A DNA stretch of 39,430 nucleotides. Origin: an uncultured Monoglobus sp. (GTDB lineage Bacteria > Bacillota > Clostridia > Monoglobales > Monoglobaceae). Where the stretch lies: NCBI GenBank assembly GCA_947624775.1, contig CANQLT010000014.1, forward strand, positions 1-39,430, read 5' to 3'. Of the stretch, positions 1 to 8,678 are shown piece by piece. The notes below the pieces were generated by a model. That model worked only from the letters and a program-made list of their open reading frames with translations. It was not told the DNA's origin and did not search any database. Every line of letters starts with the position of its first letter. The stretch's first letter is position 1. The position numbers and the translations under genes were made by a program.

Positions 1-3000
1 GGTTCAAATAGGTTATATTCATCTGTAAAAGCCGGTAAACAACTATACATACCTAATATAGAAGCAATATATGCTCCAGTTATATTATTCTTATCATTTA
101 CATTCATTTCATGTTTGCCAACTCTGAAATCACTCAAATATGTTATATAGTCCACTGCCACATCTACATTATTCGCCATTGTCATTATCTCAGACTCGTT
201 TGTAAATATATCATACAGTTCCGTCACATTCAAACGCAGTTTCAGCGGACTGTCGCTTGTTTTTACTTGTTCTATATTGCTGTTTTCGCTCGACAGCAGC
301 ATTATATATACCGATATGCCTTTATTTTCCAGTTCATTAATCTTTGCTTTAAGGCTGTCTTTATCCTTTATATATTGGACGAAAATTACAGCAGTTTTGT
401 TCCCGCTTTGAGGGATATTTTCCGCATCACAAAGCGCCTTGTCACATCTTTCAAGCAGCGACAAAGCATCTGTCTCGCCGGCATAGTCTGATTCGGTCAT
501 TAAGGCAAGAGAGTTCTTGGCGCTCTCCACATCTTTAGTATAACCGAAGTTTTCCTTGCTGACAAGTACTATATTTGAATTATCTCCCGCCGATTCTATC
601 AATCCCTCAATCGAGCTTAAATGGCTCTTTGTGTTTCCCGGATCGAAGTTCAGCATATTTACAGATGTATCTATACCTATCGCTATGTTATTGGCATAGT
701 CATTCTCTATGGGCATAGCTTCCACTTCTTCGTTCGCGGCGCTCGCCTCACCCACGCTGTCGATTATTACCGCTTTTCGGTCAATATATCCGAGCCTGTC
801 GCCTATGCCCACAACTACCTTGACTGACTTACCAAGCGCGTCGGGGTCTACCGTGAATCTTACGCTTCTGTAATCGTTATATCCTTCAACCGGCAGAAAA
901 GTGCCCTGTCTTGCGCTCCAGAAAAAGAACGGATTTCCGCTGCTTGAACATGAATACTGATCGTCGCGTATAGTAAGCTCGTACACCCCATTTGCCTCAT
1001 CGATCACACTCATTGATACAGCATTGATCTCGGGATATACGTCGGGCGCAGAGTCGGGATAAATTTGGTCATACTCCATACCTATGCTTCGGATCGGTAT
1101 ATCTGTTGACGGCTTTACAGAGGGATCTTGCGCAATTTCAATATCATAAATCGACTTAACACTTTCGTTTCCGTTTGTTGCAGTTGCCGTGAATCTTACA
1201 GAAGTATCGCTGCCATAGGCATCCGGACGGCTCACTAAGGAGCCGTCGTTTCCTATGTAATATGTGTTGCCGCTTGCCCAAGTGATTGTACTTCCATTAG
1301 GTGCAGTTGTTGGCAAAGAAATGCTTTCGGTTATTGGCTGAGAGATTTTGTTCATTTCTTCTCTAAGCCATTTAAGGTCGCTAATAAGCGGTGACCACAC
1401 GTTGATTGCCTTATCAGAATTATCACCAAGCTGACCATACTGGTTCAAACCAAATGTATAAAGTGTGCCATCTTGGCTCAGAGCCAGCGAATAATCAAAT
1501 CCACCTGCAACGCTAGTAATTTTTTTACCGCTTAATGCGCCTACTCCGGATGGTGCTGATACATTTTTAGCTGAGTAATAACCCAAGCGCTCATCTCTAT
1601 AACCCCAACTATATACATAGTTGTTCTTACTAACTATAAGGGCGTGAAGCTTTCCGCCGCCTATGGCAGCAACATTCGAGACACGTGTTACTTTTACCGG
1701 ACCAAGAATCTGTTCTACACCGCCAATACCAAGCTGACCGCTTCCATTATCTCCCCAAGTGTACAGATTGCCTTTATCTGTAAGAGCCATACAATAATTT
1801 ATTGTAGCCTTAATATCAACTACTGTTTCATCAGCATCTAGATCAAGAGTGATTTTTTGCGGTGTTGTTCTGCCTGTTTTGGTTCCGGTACCCAGCTGAC
1901 CGAGGCTATTGCCTCCCCAACTATATATACCATCGCTCGCCAATGCAACAACATAGTTTTCTCCAACCGTTACTTTCTTAAAGTTATTTTTTGTTGTTAT
2001 CTGCACAGGCGTTCCGGCTCTTGTGTAATTACCCTGACCGAGCTGACCGGAGCTGTTTACGCCTACTCCCCACAGAGTACCGTCTTTCTTCAAGAATATA
2101 CTGAACTCTGTTCCTCCGGCTATCTGCTGAACATTGCTTATGCCGCTTAACTTAGTTGCAGTCTTGACCTTTCCTCCGAGATTGCTGCCCATAGGATAGT
2201 TGGTATTGCTGCCCCAACCCCATACATTTCCATCCGCGTCAAGTACAAGGTTGTGGTTTTTGCCGCGGCTTACCTGTATAGGATTGCTTATACCGTTGAT
2301 TACCGTGGGATACCTGTTTATCTTCATTTGGTCAGAGCCGTCCGCATAGTAACCTTCGCCCCAAGCAACTACTTGATTTAACTCATTAATTGCCAGCGAC
2401 TGATTTCTGAAAGCATCCATCGATAATATTGCATACGGATAATGAATCTTATTAACCGGTGAAATTATACCATTTTCATATGTATATCTTGATATATCTG
2501 TTGACATCTTTCCCCAACGCCATGCATGATTCGATGAATCGACTGCTATGGTGTATTTATCATTTAATGCAAGCTGGCGAATATTCTGTGCATCTGCAAG
2601 TTTCGTAAATGTCTTTGTATTCTTGTAGTACTGCTTGCCGGTCTGATATGCAACTCCGCTTCTTAGATATATCGAAGTATTACCTGCGGCGTATATGCTG
2701 TCAGCCCTTAATCCCGTTGCTTGAATTTCTTCAGTATAAGTAACTCCGTTTGCCAATGTAACGCCAAGCTGTCCGTCCGAATTATCCCCGCAGGTATGCA
2801 CATACTGCGATGTGTCACGAATTACCGTATGATTAGCGCCGCCGACAACATCTAAAACAGGTCTCATTATTGTCGCACCGAAATATGTATGATTATATGT
2901 ACCTGACAACCCAAGCTGACCCTTGTCATTTTTACCAACGCCATGCAGATTTGATGACGTGTCAATAACAAAAGTCTGATAATCACCCACACCTATTTTC

Positions 3001-6000
3001 CGTGCAGTTGAATAAATCTTTACAGGTGTATCGTAATAACCGGATGATTTGCCTAACTGTCCATATGTGCTGTCTCCCCAGCCATATACATCACCATTTG
3101 TTTTTATTGCAACAGCATGTTCTTTTCCGGCTAACACATCATTTACGTCCGTAGCAATCTGAACCGGAGATAAAGCATTCTTGTGTTCAACATCTCCTAC
3201 CTGTCTTGAGTCATCCTGTCCCCAAGCGTAAAGAACTCTGTCTTCCGTTATTGCATATGATGTATTGTATCTTGTCTCGACTTTAACAATCTTTTTGTCG
3301 TCCCATGGACCGATGACCTCTTTGAAATCTTCTTGCATGGTTGTATTACCCAAGCCAAGCTGTCCATAGGTGTTTTTACCTTTGGCATATAATTTCCCGC
3401 TCTCATCAATATACAATATATGGTCTTCGCCTATTGCAATTTTTCGTGAAATTATGCTTCCGTTTTTTTCAGTTGTTGGCTTGAATGATGCAATTGTTTT
3501 GCCATTTCCATATTGACCATAAGCATTACCTCCCCAATACCACAGGACATTTTCATCATCCAAAGCAATACTGTGGATTGAACCTGCCGCAATATCATAA
3601 ATAGGCGTTGAAATCGGCACCTTATATGGTGTATAACATCTTTTATCGCTGTTATCACCAATTTGCCCGTCATTATTGTATCCCCATGTCATTACAGTGC
3701 CGTCACGAAGCAACACCATCGTAAAGTCATATCCGCATTTAACATCTATGGCATTCTTAACACCTAAAAGTATATTCCCATTTTCTCCGGTTCCACACTG
3801 ACCATAATCGTTTGCTCCCCAAGAATGTACTGTTCCCGAACTATCTATGGTTATTACGTGGTTTCGACCCGTATCTACATTTGCTGCTTCGGTTATTTCT
3901 ACCGGATATATTTGTGTTCCAAGAGCTGTTGATCCAAGAATGTAATGATTGTTACTGCCCGAACCCCATAAAACTCCGTCCTTTATGAACAGCATATGCT
4001 CCCCATATGACTTTACAATACTTGCATATTGAGATCCTTGAACTAACGTAGGTGTTGATGTTGTGTTACGTGTACCAACACCAAGCTGACCATAGTTGTT
4101 AGCTCCATTTGCATATATACCTTTGCGTTTTTGTATAACAAAAGTAGTATTCGTACCCGCTTCAACATACTCAATGTTTGATATAGGATGTATTACAGGG
4201 GTATATATAGCTGTGCCGGTCGAAGAAGAAACCTCATGATATGTATTGCTGCCCCAAACATATGCATTTCCGCGACTGTCGAGAGCAATACAATGAGTGT
4301 CTCCAACTGCTACCTGCACTACATCTGAGACACCTACAACCTGTATTGGCGTTGCTGAATATTTTAAGGAATACGTGCTGACACCTAACTGACCATAAGT
4401 ATTACTTCCCGCCATCCACAATGTACCATCGCTCTTAATAAATGCGGTATTACTTCCACCTGCTTCGACATCTACGGTTTCTATGGAATGAAAAAGTTCC
4501 CAGTCCTCTGTAGGTGTACGAACCTCTTGATTTACATCAAAGTCATCTTCCGGATATATTTCGACAACATCCGTATTTGATATTCTATACACCAAATTGC
4601 TATAGCACAGTTTCTTGCCGGCGCACACTTTACCCTGTAGGTTAGAAAGCGACCACGCAGTACTCAATATTGATTCTTTTATATTTTCTTCACCTATAGA
4701 TTTTGCCATACCGGCCGCCGCAGTTACATATGCAGCTGCCATTGATGTTCCGCTTTGCTCTCCATAATCTCCATCCGGAAGAGTATTATATACATTTCTG
4801 CCATACATTGCAATATCAACGTTTTCACCATAATTAGAATAATAGCTGAAACCCATGTCTTGATTGAGCGATGTAACGCTGATAACATTATCAATATCAA
4901 ATGATGCAGGATAAATCGGTGTTTCGTCAACACTAACTCTGTTATTGCCAGCCGCGCATACGAAAAGCATATTGCTGTTTTCCATTGCTTCTTTCAAAGC
5001 CGGATTATCGTTTGTACTGCCAAAGCTGCAATTTACAATCTCAGCGCCCTGTTCTCTTGCGTATTCAATTGCTTTAATTATATCGCTGGTATATGCTTGT
5101 CCGCCATTAAATGCAGCAATAGGTATTATTTCAGCTTCCGGTACTGTTGATGCAATTATACCAGTCACATGGGTACCGTGCATATATTCAGACGAAATCT
5201 CAGGATTATATGTAAGTTCGGTATCATTGACTACATCATACGCGTTCACAATCTGAGATGAAAAATCAGGATGTGTCGCATCAATCTTATCGTCAATAAC
5301 TGCAATTCTGGCACCGGCTCCCTTTGTGATCTGCCATGCTGCCTGTATATCATCCTGCAAATTATTCAACGTATCTATACCAGGTAAAAGCGTTGGCAAC
5401 GGTGATGTGGTTACCTCAATTTCTTCAACGAATTCATTTGCTTCGTTCTCATCTCCGATAGGTTCAGCTGTTGCATCTAATATTTCATCGGGGATAACAG
5501 TCTCGGGTTTGTCCTCAAAAGGCACTGTTTCACTAACACTTTCGTCTGTATTATCGGATTGGATAATCTCGGATTCATTAATATCTGTATCCTGATTTTC
5601 ATCGGAAGTATCCTCTTCCACACTTTCATCGGGTTCGATTTTCCCATCTTCAAAGTCTGACACTTCCAAAACATAATCTGGCTGAACATATTCAGCGTGC
5701 CTACCCAATTCATCAGATAATTTGTCTACAAATACTGTCGGATCTACTATCTCCGGTAACACTATTATTTTCTGATCTTCCGTGATAAAAAACTGTTCAG
5801 CAACATTGTCTGATATTGACGAATCGTTTGATGTATTTATTAAATTACGAGCGGCATCTGATATTGCAATTTCGTCTTCTTCACATATTTCATCCAAATT
5901 TAATTTTAAGAAGCTGTTTTCATCCGACAGTCTTATTGCCTCAACAGCCTCGGTCTTGCTTTCTTTAGCTGCCGTGTATGCCTTATTAATATCTTTATCG

Positions 6001-6266
6001 GATATATCTTCATCAGTTTTAACAATAAATCTTGAGGTATAGCTTGCAGCTAAGTTTTCAACATCAAGACTTAACACTTGTTCATTTTCACTGATAGGCT
6101 CGAAATCTTCAGCAACAAAATCCGTTGCATCCTCCACCTGCTCCTGCATTTCACTTTCAGTAGTTATATTTTCTTCATTTTCTTCAGCATTAACATATAT
6201 AACACCTGAAAATACCATTGATACCATCATCGCTAATACCAATATTATGCTAGTTACTCGTTTCAT
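1..6266 (-). CDS. Giant secreted subtilase with RCC1 propellers and vWA-like domain (3' end outside window)
   Basis: The frame is open from the ATG at 6266 to the window edge, giving 2088 codons with no stop seen. GGAGGG precedes the start. Domains in order: signal peptide (about 1-27, MKRVTSIILVLAMMVS...); prodomain and very acidic linker (about 28-300); peptidase S8 domain (about 305-560) with Asp325 in AVIDDKIDATHPDF, His363 in HGTHVTGIIAS and Ser508 in GTSMAAAYV; about 21 RCC1-type repeats (about 589-1625), typically WGxNxxGQLG, for example WGGNSLGQLG near position 1900; a bacterial Ig-like (aBig-type) domain (about 1632-1705); and a vWA-like domain from about 1850 with DTSVN at 1866 and a GETDA loop. 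It is probably exported and either surface-bound or shed, with the propellers as a binding platform. Substrate and anchoring are unknown because the C-terminus is missing. The catalytic Asp box has DDK where DTG or DSG is usual. Confidence 0.88.
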   Translation of the reverse strand, partial: MKRVTSIILVLAMMVSMVFSGVIYVNAEENEENITTESEMQEQVEDATDFVAEDFEPISENEQVLSLDVENLAASYTSRFIVKTDEDISDKDINKAYTAAKESKTEAVEAIRLSDENSFLKLNLDEICEEDEIAISDAARNLINTSNDSSISDNVAEQFFITEDQKIIVLPEIVDPTVFVDKLSDELGRHAEYVQPDYVLEVSDFEDGKIEPDESVEEDTSDENQDTDINESEIIQSDNTDESVSETVPFEDKPETVIPDEILDATAEPIGDENEANEFVEEIEVTTSPLPTLLPGIDTLNNLQDDIQAAWQITKGAGARIAVIDDKIDATHPDFSSQIVNAYDVVNDTELTYNPEISSEYMHGTHVTGIIASTVPEAEIIPIAAFNGGQAYTSDIIKAIEYAREQGAEIVNCSFGSTNDNPALKEAMENSNMLFVCAAGNNRVSVDETPIYPASFDIDNVISVTSLNQDMGFSYYSNYGENVDIAMYGRNVYNTLPDGDYGEQSGTSMAAAYVTAAAGMAKSIGEENIKESILSTAWSLSNLQGKVCAGKKLCYSNLVYRISNTDVVEIYPEDDFDVNQEVRTPTEDWELFHSIETVDVEAGGSNTAFIKSDGTLWMAGSNTYGQLGVSTYSLKYSATPIQVVGVSDVVQVAVGDTHCIALDSRGNAYVWGSNTYHEVSSSTGTAIYTPVIHPISNIEYVEAGTNTTFVIQKRKGIYANGANNYGQLGVGTRNTTSTPTLVQGSQYASIVKSYGEHMLFIKDGVLWGSGSNNHYILGSTALGTQIYPVEITEAANVDTGRNHVITIDSSGTVHSWGANDYGQCGTGENGNILLGVKNAIDVKCGYDFTMVLLRDGTVMTWGYNNDGQIGDNSDKRCYTPYKVPISTPIYDIAAGSIHSIALDDENVLWYWGGNAYGQYGNGKTIASFKPTTEKNGSIISRKIAIGEDHILYIDESGKLYAKGKNTYGQLGLGNTTMQEDFKEVIGPWDDKKIVKVETRYNTSYAITEDRVLYAWGQDDSRQVGDVEHKNALSPVQIATDVNDVLAGKEHAVAIKTNGDVYGWGDSTYGQLGKSSGYYDTPVKIYSTARKIGVGDYQTFVIDTSSNLHGVGKNDKGQLGLSGTYNHTYFGATIMRPVLDVVGGANHTVIRDTSQYVHTCGDNSDGQLGVTLANGVTYTEEIQATGLRADSIYAAGNTSIYLRSGVAYQTGKQYYKNTKTFTKLADAQNIRQLALNDKYTIAVDSSNHAWRWGKMSTDISRYTYENGIISPVNKIHYPYAILSMDAFRNQSLAINELNQVVAWGEGYYADGSDQMKINRYPTVINGISNPIQVSRGKNHNLVLDADGNVWGWGSNTNYPMGSNLGGKVKTATKLSGISNVQQIAGGTEFSIFLKKDGTLWGVGVNSSGQLGQGNYTRAGTPVQITTKNNFKKVTVGENYVVALASDGIYSWGGNSLGQLGTGTKTGRTTPQKITLDLDADETVVDIKATINYCMALTDKGNLYTWGDNGSGQLGIGGVEQILGPVKVTRVSNVAAIGGGKLHALIVSKNNYVYSWGYRDERLGYYSAKNVSAPSGVGALSGKKITSVAGGFDYSLALSQDGTLYTFGLNQYGQLGDNSDKAINVWSPLISDLKWLREEMNKISQPITESISLPTTAPNGSTITWASGNTYYIGNDGSLVSRPDAYGSDTSVRFTATATNGNESVKSIYDIEIAQDPSVKPSTDIPIRSIGMEYDQIYPDSAPDVYPEINAVSMSVIDEANGVYELTIRDDQYSCSSSGNPFFFWSARQGTFLPVEGYNDYRSVRFTVDPDALGKSVKVVVGIGDRLGYIDRKAVIIDSVGEASAANEEVEAMPIENDYANNIAIGIDTSVNMLNFDPGNTKSHLSSIEGLIESAGDNSNIVLVSKENFGYTKDVESAKNSLALMTESDYAGETDALSLLERCDKALCDAENIPQSGNKTAVIFVQYIKDKDSLKAKINELENKGISVYIMLLSSENSNIEQVKTSDSPLKLRLNVTELYDIFTNESEIMTMANNVDVAVDYITYLSDFRVGKHEMNVNDKNNITGAYIASILGMYSCLPAFTDEYNLFE

Positions 6267-6333
6267 AGCTTTCCCTCCGTTAATTGATTTGTCGATTTAT
6301 GTTTTGCTTTTTACTACATATAGCGTGTTAAAA

Positions 6334-6774
6334 TTAATAATATACTATATCACTATATCCAATATATTCTTCCAACCACACCCAATTACTATTATAAGCA
6401 CAATATGTCGTTTTTAACTGATAATTATATCCATGTTCTGGATAGTAATATTCATCAATATTTACAAAGTCTTTCTGTGCAAGCGACCAGGTTTTCACCG
6501 TATTCCAACCATTGTTATATTGTTGTAACTCAATAGTAACTCCAGCTATGTTATTGTACGTTACATACGTTCCACCAATTGCTCGCAACCCACCAGCTTC
6601 ATAGCTTAAACTAGTATAAGCGTCATAGATAGCTATCGTAACAGGCGATATATCCGAGTCTTTGACGCTTATTTCGTTTATTTCCGCAGATGCACACGAA
6701 ATGCCATTGCAACACATTATCATTGCAAATATCAATACTAATGTTACTCGTTTCTTAAAAAATGATTTGTTCAT
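6334..6774 (-). CDS. Small secreted protein of unknown function
   Basis: The product has 146 residues: a lysine-rich start, a hydrophobic core and a likely signal-peptidase site near CASA-EINE. The mature part of about 115 residues is rich in Tyr, Asn and Trp (YNNGWNTVKTW, YNSNWVWLEEY) and looks like a small extracellular beta-rich domain. I do not recognise the family. The start is fixed by AAGGAGG eight bases upstream, and that Shine-Dalgarno lies in the stem of a terminator-like hairpin (6775-6826), so translation or transcription is probably restricted. It lies between the sigma/anti-sigma pair and the subtilase, all on the same strand. Its signal-peptide DNA resembles that of the subtilase next to it. 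It could be a bacteriocin-like or adhesion protein, but nothing in the sequence decides. Confidence 0.75.
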   Translation of the reverse strand: MNKSFFKKRVTLVLIFAMIMCCNGISCASAEINEISVKDSDISPVTIAIYDAYTSLSYEAGGLRAIGGTYVTYNNIAGVTIELQQYNNGWNTVKTWSLAQKDFVNIDEYYYPEHGYNYQLKTTYCAYNSNWVWLEEYIGYSDIVYY

Positions 6775-6826
6775 AAAAAAATCCTCCTTAAAACTGCTTA
6801 TACTAATGAAACAGTTTTTAAGGAGG
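6775..6826 (-). terminator. Terminator-like hairpin that includes the next gene's Shine-Dalgarno
   Basis: On the minus strand a stem of about 14 bp (6812-6826 pairing with 6783-6796, one bulged base, 15-base loop) is followed by seven T (6775-6781). It follows the DUF4367 gene. The 3' arm contains AAGGAGG, the ribosome binding site of the secreted-protein gene starting at 6774. It can act as a rho-independent terminator, as an RBS-occluding hairpin, or as both. Confidence 0.8.
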
Positions 6827-6851
6827 CAAAGGGCAAGATTTTACAAAAAAA

Positions 6852-7550
6852 TTATTTTATTTCCAAATTTTGTGCAATTTTAACAAGTTCTTCTTTTAAA
6901 ATTGATCCATTTATTATGCATAAATAATCATCATAATAAAGCACCAACATATTACCCTTATTATTGCTTATATAATATCCGTCTATTCCATTTATCGTTA
7001 CATGCTCAATATCTGAATTTTCTGTATCTAGTATGTTATCGTCACCATACAATCGCACTACAACAACAAATCTATCATTATTGTTAATAAACTCTGATCT
7101 TGTCAAATTATCTGCTTCAAATGCATCATTAATGACAAATCCGTTTGGCAAGTAGTTTAGAACAAATTTATCAGTTTCGTATGACTCATTATAATTTGTC
7201 GAATTTGTGCTTCTTGTAAAAATGTTATTATATTCAAAAATAAACTCCATTATCCTACTTCGAACAGCTCCCACGCTCATAACTGTTATGCAAAAGAGCA
7301 ACACTAATATAGCGGCGCATATTGCTATGCGCTTGATACTAATGCGAAATACCGACTTTCTTTTTTCAGCCTTTGCCCGCTCGAAAATTTGATCTATTTT
7401 CTTGTTATGCTCATCCGAAAACTTCACAGACGCATCATCGGGCAAATTCGGATTAGGAGTTCCCGCCATTTTAACGAGCGCTTCATCAAGCACATTATCG
7501 AACATTTTTTCAAACAGTTCTTTATTATCATGTTGATTGTTATTGCTCAT
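6852..7550 (-). CDS. DUF4367-type membrane protein, probable anti-sigma factor
   Basis: The product has 232 residues from the chosen ATG at 7550. AAGGA lies eight bases upstream of it, whereas the in-frame ATG at 7559 would overlap that site. The protein has an N-terminal cytoplasmic part (about 1-75, acidic, with conserved-looking FSDEHNKKIDQIF), one transmembrane segment (about 81-103, IAICAAILVLLFCITVMSVGA) and an extracellular C-terminal domain with the DUF4367-like pattern (YLPNGFVINDA..., IDGYYISN, LYYDDYLCIINGS). The gene overlaps the end of the sigma factor gene by 11 bases, so the two are translationally coupled. This arrangement is typical of ECF sigma factors held by a membrane anti-sigma protein that senses an envelope signal. 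The regulatory role is inferred from context; no zinc-binding HxxxCxxC anti-sigma motif is visible. Confidence 0.8.
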   Translation of the reverse strand: MSNNNQHDNKELFEKMFDNVLDEALVKMAGTPNPNLPDDASVKFSDEHNKKIDQIFERAKAEKRKSVFRISIKRIAICAAILVLLFCITVMSVGAVRSRIMEFIFEYNNIFTRSTNSTNYNESYETDKFVLNYLPNGFVINDAFEADNLTRSEFINNNDRFVVVVRLYGDDNILDTENSDIEHVTINGIDGYYISNNKGNMLVLYYDDYLCIINGSILKEELVKIAQNLEIK

Positions 7551-8088
7551 TTTTATCATCCTTTTTGAGTTTCGCCTTCAGCTTTTCCGTTCCGCGTTTT
7601 ATCCTATGCTTGATCGTGCGTTCCGGAACTCCCAATATTTCCGAAATTTCTTTGACAGTATATTTGTAAAGTCTATGCATCATCAATGGTTCACTGTACT
7701 TTTCACCCAATCTTTTTAATTCATCGATTATAATATCGACACTTTCATTTGTTATAACATATTCATCAGGATTAGATGATACCGAAACATCGGAACATTC
7801 TTTGCTATCCACGAAACTCTCAATAATTATCTTGTTATGTTTATTATATGAATTAATTGCTGTGTTTCTTGCAATTGCTGCAATATAATTTCTTTCTTCG
7901 TCACTATTGAACGCTTTCACTCTGTCACAATACTTCATAATTTTATAAGCAGTCTCTTGTGTTGCATCTTCGGCAAGGTGCTTATCACGCAAAATATCCA
8001 AAGCAATCTTAAATATCATATTTTCATACTTGTAATATAATTGTTCAGTAAATATTCTGTTTTTATGTGTTTTAGTTTTTTTAAACAT
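7540..8088 (-). CDS. ECF-type RNA polymerase sigma-70 factor
   Basis: The product has 182 residues, normal for the family. Region 2 (about 17-85) includes YYKYENMIFKIALDILRD and DATQETAYKIMKY, a sigma-2-type core-binding segment. Region 4 (about 125-175) has a helix-turn-helix, VKEISEILGVPERTIKHR, followed by a basic C-terminus. GAGGT upstream of ATG serves as ribosome binding site. A consensus promoter lies directly upstream (8124-8152), and the DUF4367 gene overlaps its 3' end. It probably directs RNA polymerase to a small regulon when released from its membrane partner. The adjacent secreted protein and subtilase are plausible targets, but I saw no shared ECF-type promoter motif to prove it. 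Confidence 0.92.
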   Translation of the reverse strand: MFKKTKTHKNRIFTEQLYYKYENMIFKIALDILRDKHLAEDATQETAYKIMKYCDRVKAFNSDEERNYIAAIARNTAINSYNKHNKIIIESFVDSKECSDVSVSSNPDEYVITNESVDIIIDELKRLGEKYSEPLMMHRLYKYTVKEISEILGVPERTIKHRIKRGTEKLKAKLKKDDKNEQ

Positions 8089-8123
8089 AACAAATTGACC
8101 TCATAATTTCTATCTGCAAGAAT

Positions 8124-8152
8124 ATTATACTATATAATTTAACATTTTTCAA
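8124..8152 (-). promoter_or_regulatory. Sigma-A-type promoter for the sigma factor operon
   Basis: Read on the minus strand, TTGAAA (8147-8152) and TATAAT (8124-8129) are separated by exactly 17 bases. Transcription would begin near 8117, about 30 bases before the sigma gene ATG at 8088. The match to the housekeeping consensus (11 of 12) suggests basal expression independent of the encoded sigma factor. Confidence 0.8.
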
Positions 8153-8257
8153 CATAAATTTATAATTATTAAGCATTCCTTTGAATTTCCTTTGAATTAT
8201 AATATCAATGATAGAATAAAATTATTTCAATGAATGGTCTATAAATAAATGTAGTTA

Positions 8258-8419
8258 TTATTTATTTTCTGTTATCTTCCTGTATTTTTCACTAGAGAGT
8301 GTTTCTGCGAGATAATATAAAAAAATGTCTCGTATTTCATTTTCTGTCATATTGTTTTTGAGCATAAAATCAATAGCTTCCTTCAAATCTTTTTCATATT
8401 CTTTAGAATCATTATACAT
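8258..8419 (-). CDS. Short hypothetical protein, 53 residues
   Basis: An AGGAGG site stands seven bases before the ATG at 8419. The ORF encodes 53 charged, helix-forming residues (MYNDSKEYEKDLKEAIDF..., then NEIRDIFLYYLAETL) and ends with TAA. There is no signal peptide or membrane segment. I do not recognise a family. It lies between the sigma factor operon and the divergent integrase gene, the place where regulators or excisionases of mobile elements are often found. However, it is acidic, on the opposite strand to int, and shows no clear helix-turn-helix, so an excisionase role is not supported. The good ribosome binding site is the main reason to call it real. Confidence 0.55.
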   Translation of the reverse strand: MYNDSKEYEKDLKEAIDFMLKNNMTENEIRDIFLYYLAETLSSEKYRKITENK

Positions 8420-8678
8420 AATGGTCCTCCTTTTTGACGGATAATTATTTCCATAAATTAGTTGTTGTATAATATTTTATTATATGACATACTAAGGATA
8501 TGGTATAAAACCGCGTTTTTACTGATTTTAAGATAAAAAATTTTGCTAATTATGATAAAATATTCTATCATATAGTTTTATAAATTACAAGACTTTAAGA
8601 CATATTTTTTTTATTATAATATTATTTTACCGTCAAAATAACAGTCAAAACTTAAATAAAACGAGGAGTGAAAATATT
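8420..8678. other. A+T-rich divergent spacer before the integrase
   Basis: This 259-base stretch contains no ORF that I support. It is extremely A+T-rich and carries two copies of the CCGTCAAAA motif (minus strand at 8432-8440, plus strand at 8630-8638) and a second plus-strand GTCAAAA at 8643-8649. A TATAAT on the plus strand just downstream of 8610 could be the -10 element of the integrase promoter, but no convincing -35 is seen. Confidence 0.5.
8630..8649 (+). repeat. CCGTCAAAAT direct repeat, copy 1 (possible integrase site)
   Basis: CCGTCAAAAT followed by a second GTCAAAA lies about 40 bases before the integrase start. A matching copy is at 9771-9788, and an inverted near-copy (CCGTCAAAAA) is at 8431-8440. 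Arm-type binding sites for integrase are short direct repeats near int, so that role is possible but only inferred. Confidence 0.4.

Noticed and set aside
111..2150. Plus-strand ORFs of 65-126 codons at the left end
   Set aside because: They are antisense to the open 2088-codon subtilase frame, have no ribosome binding sites, and their residues make no recognisable domain.
8258..8419. The 53-residue ORF as an excisionase (Xis)
   Set aside because: It is on the strand opposite to int, acidic and without a visible winged-helix or helix-turn-helix, so only a hypothetical call is justified.
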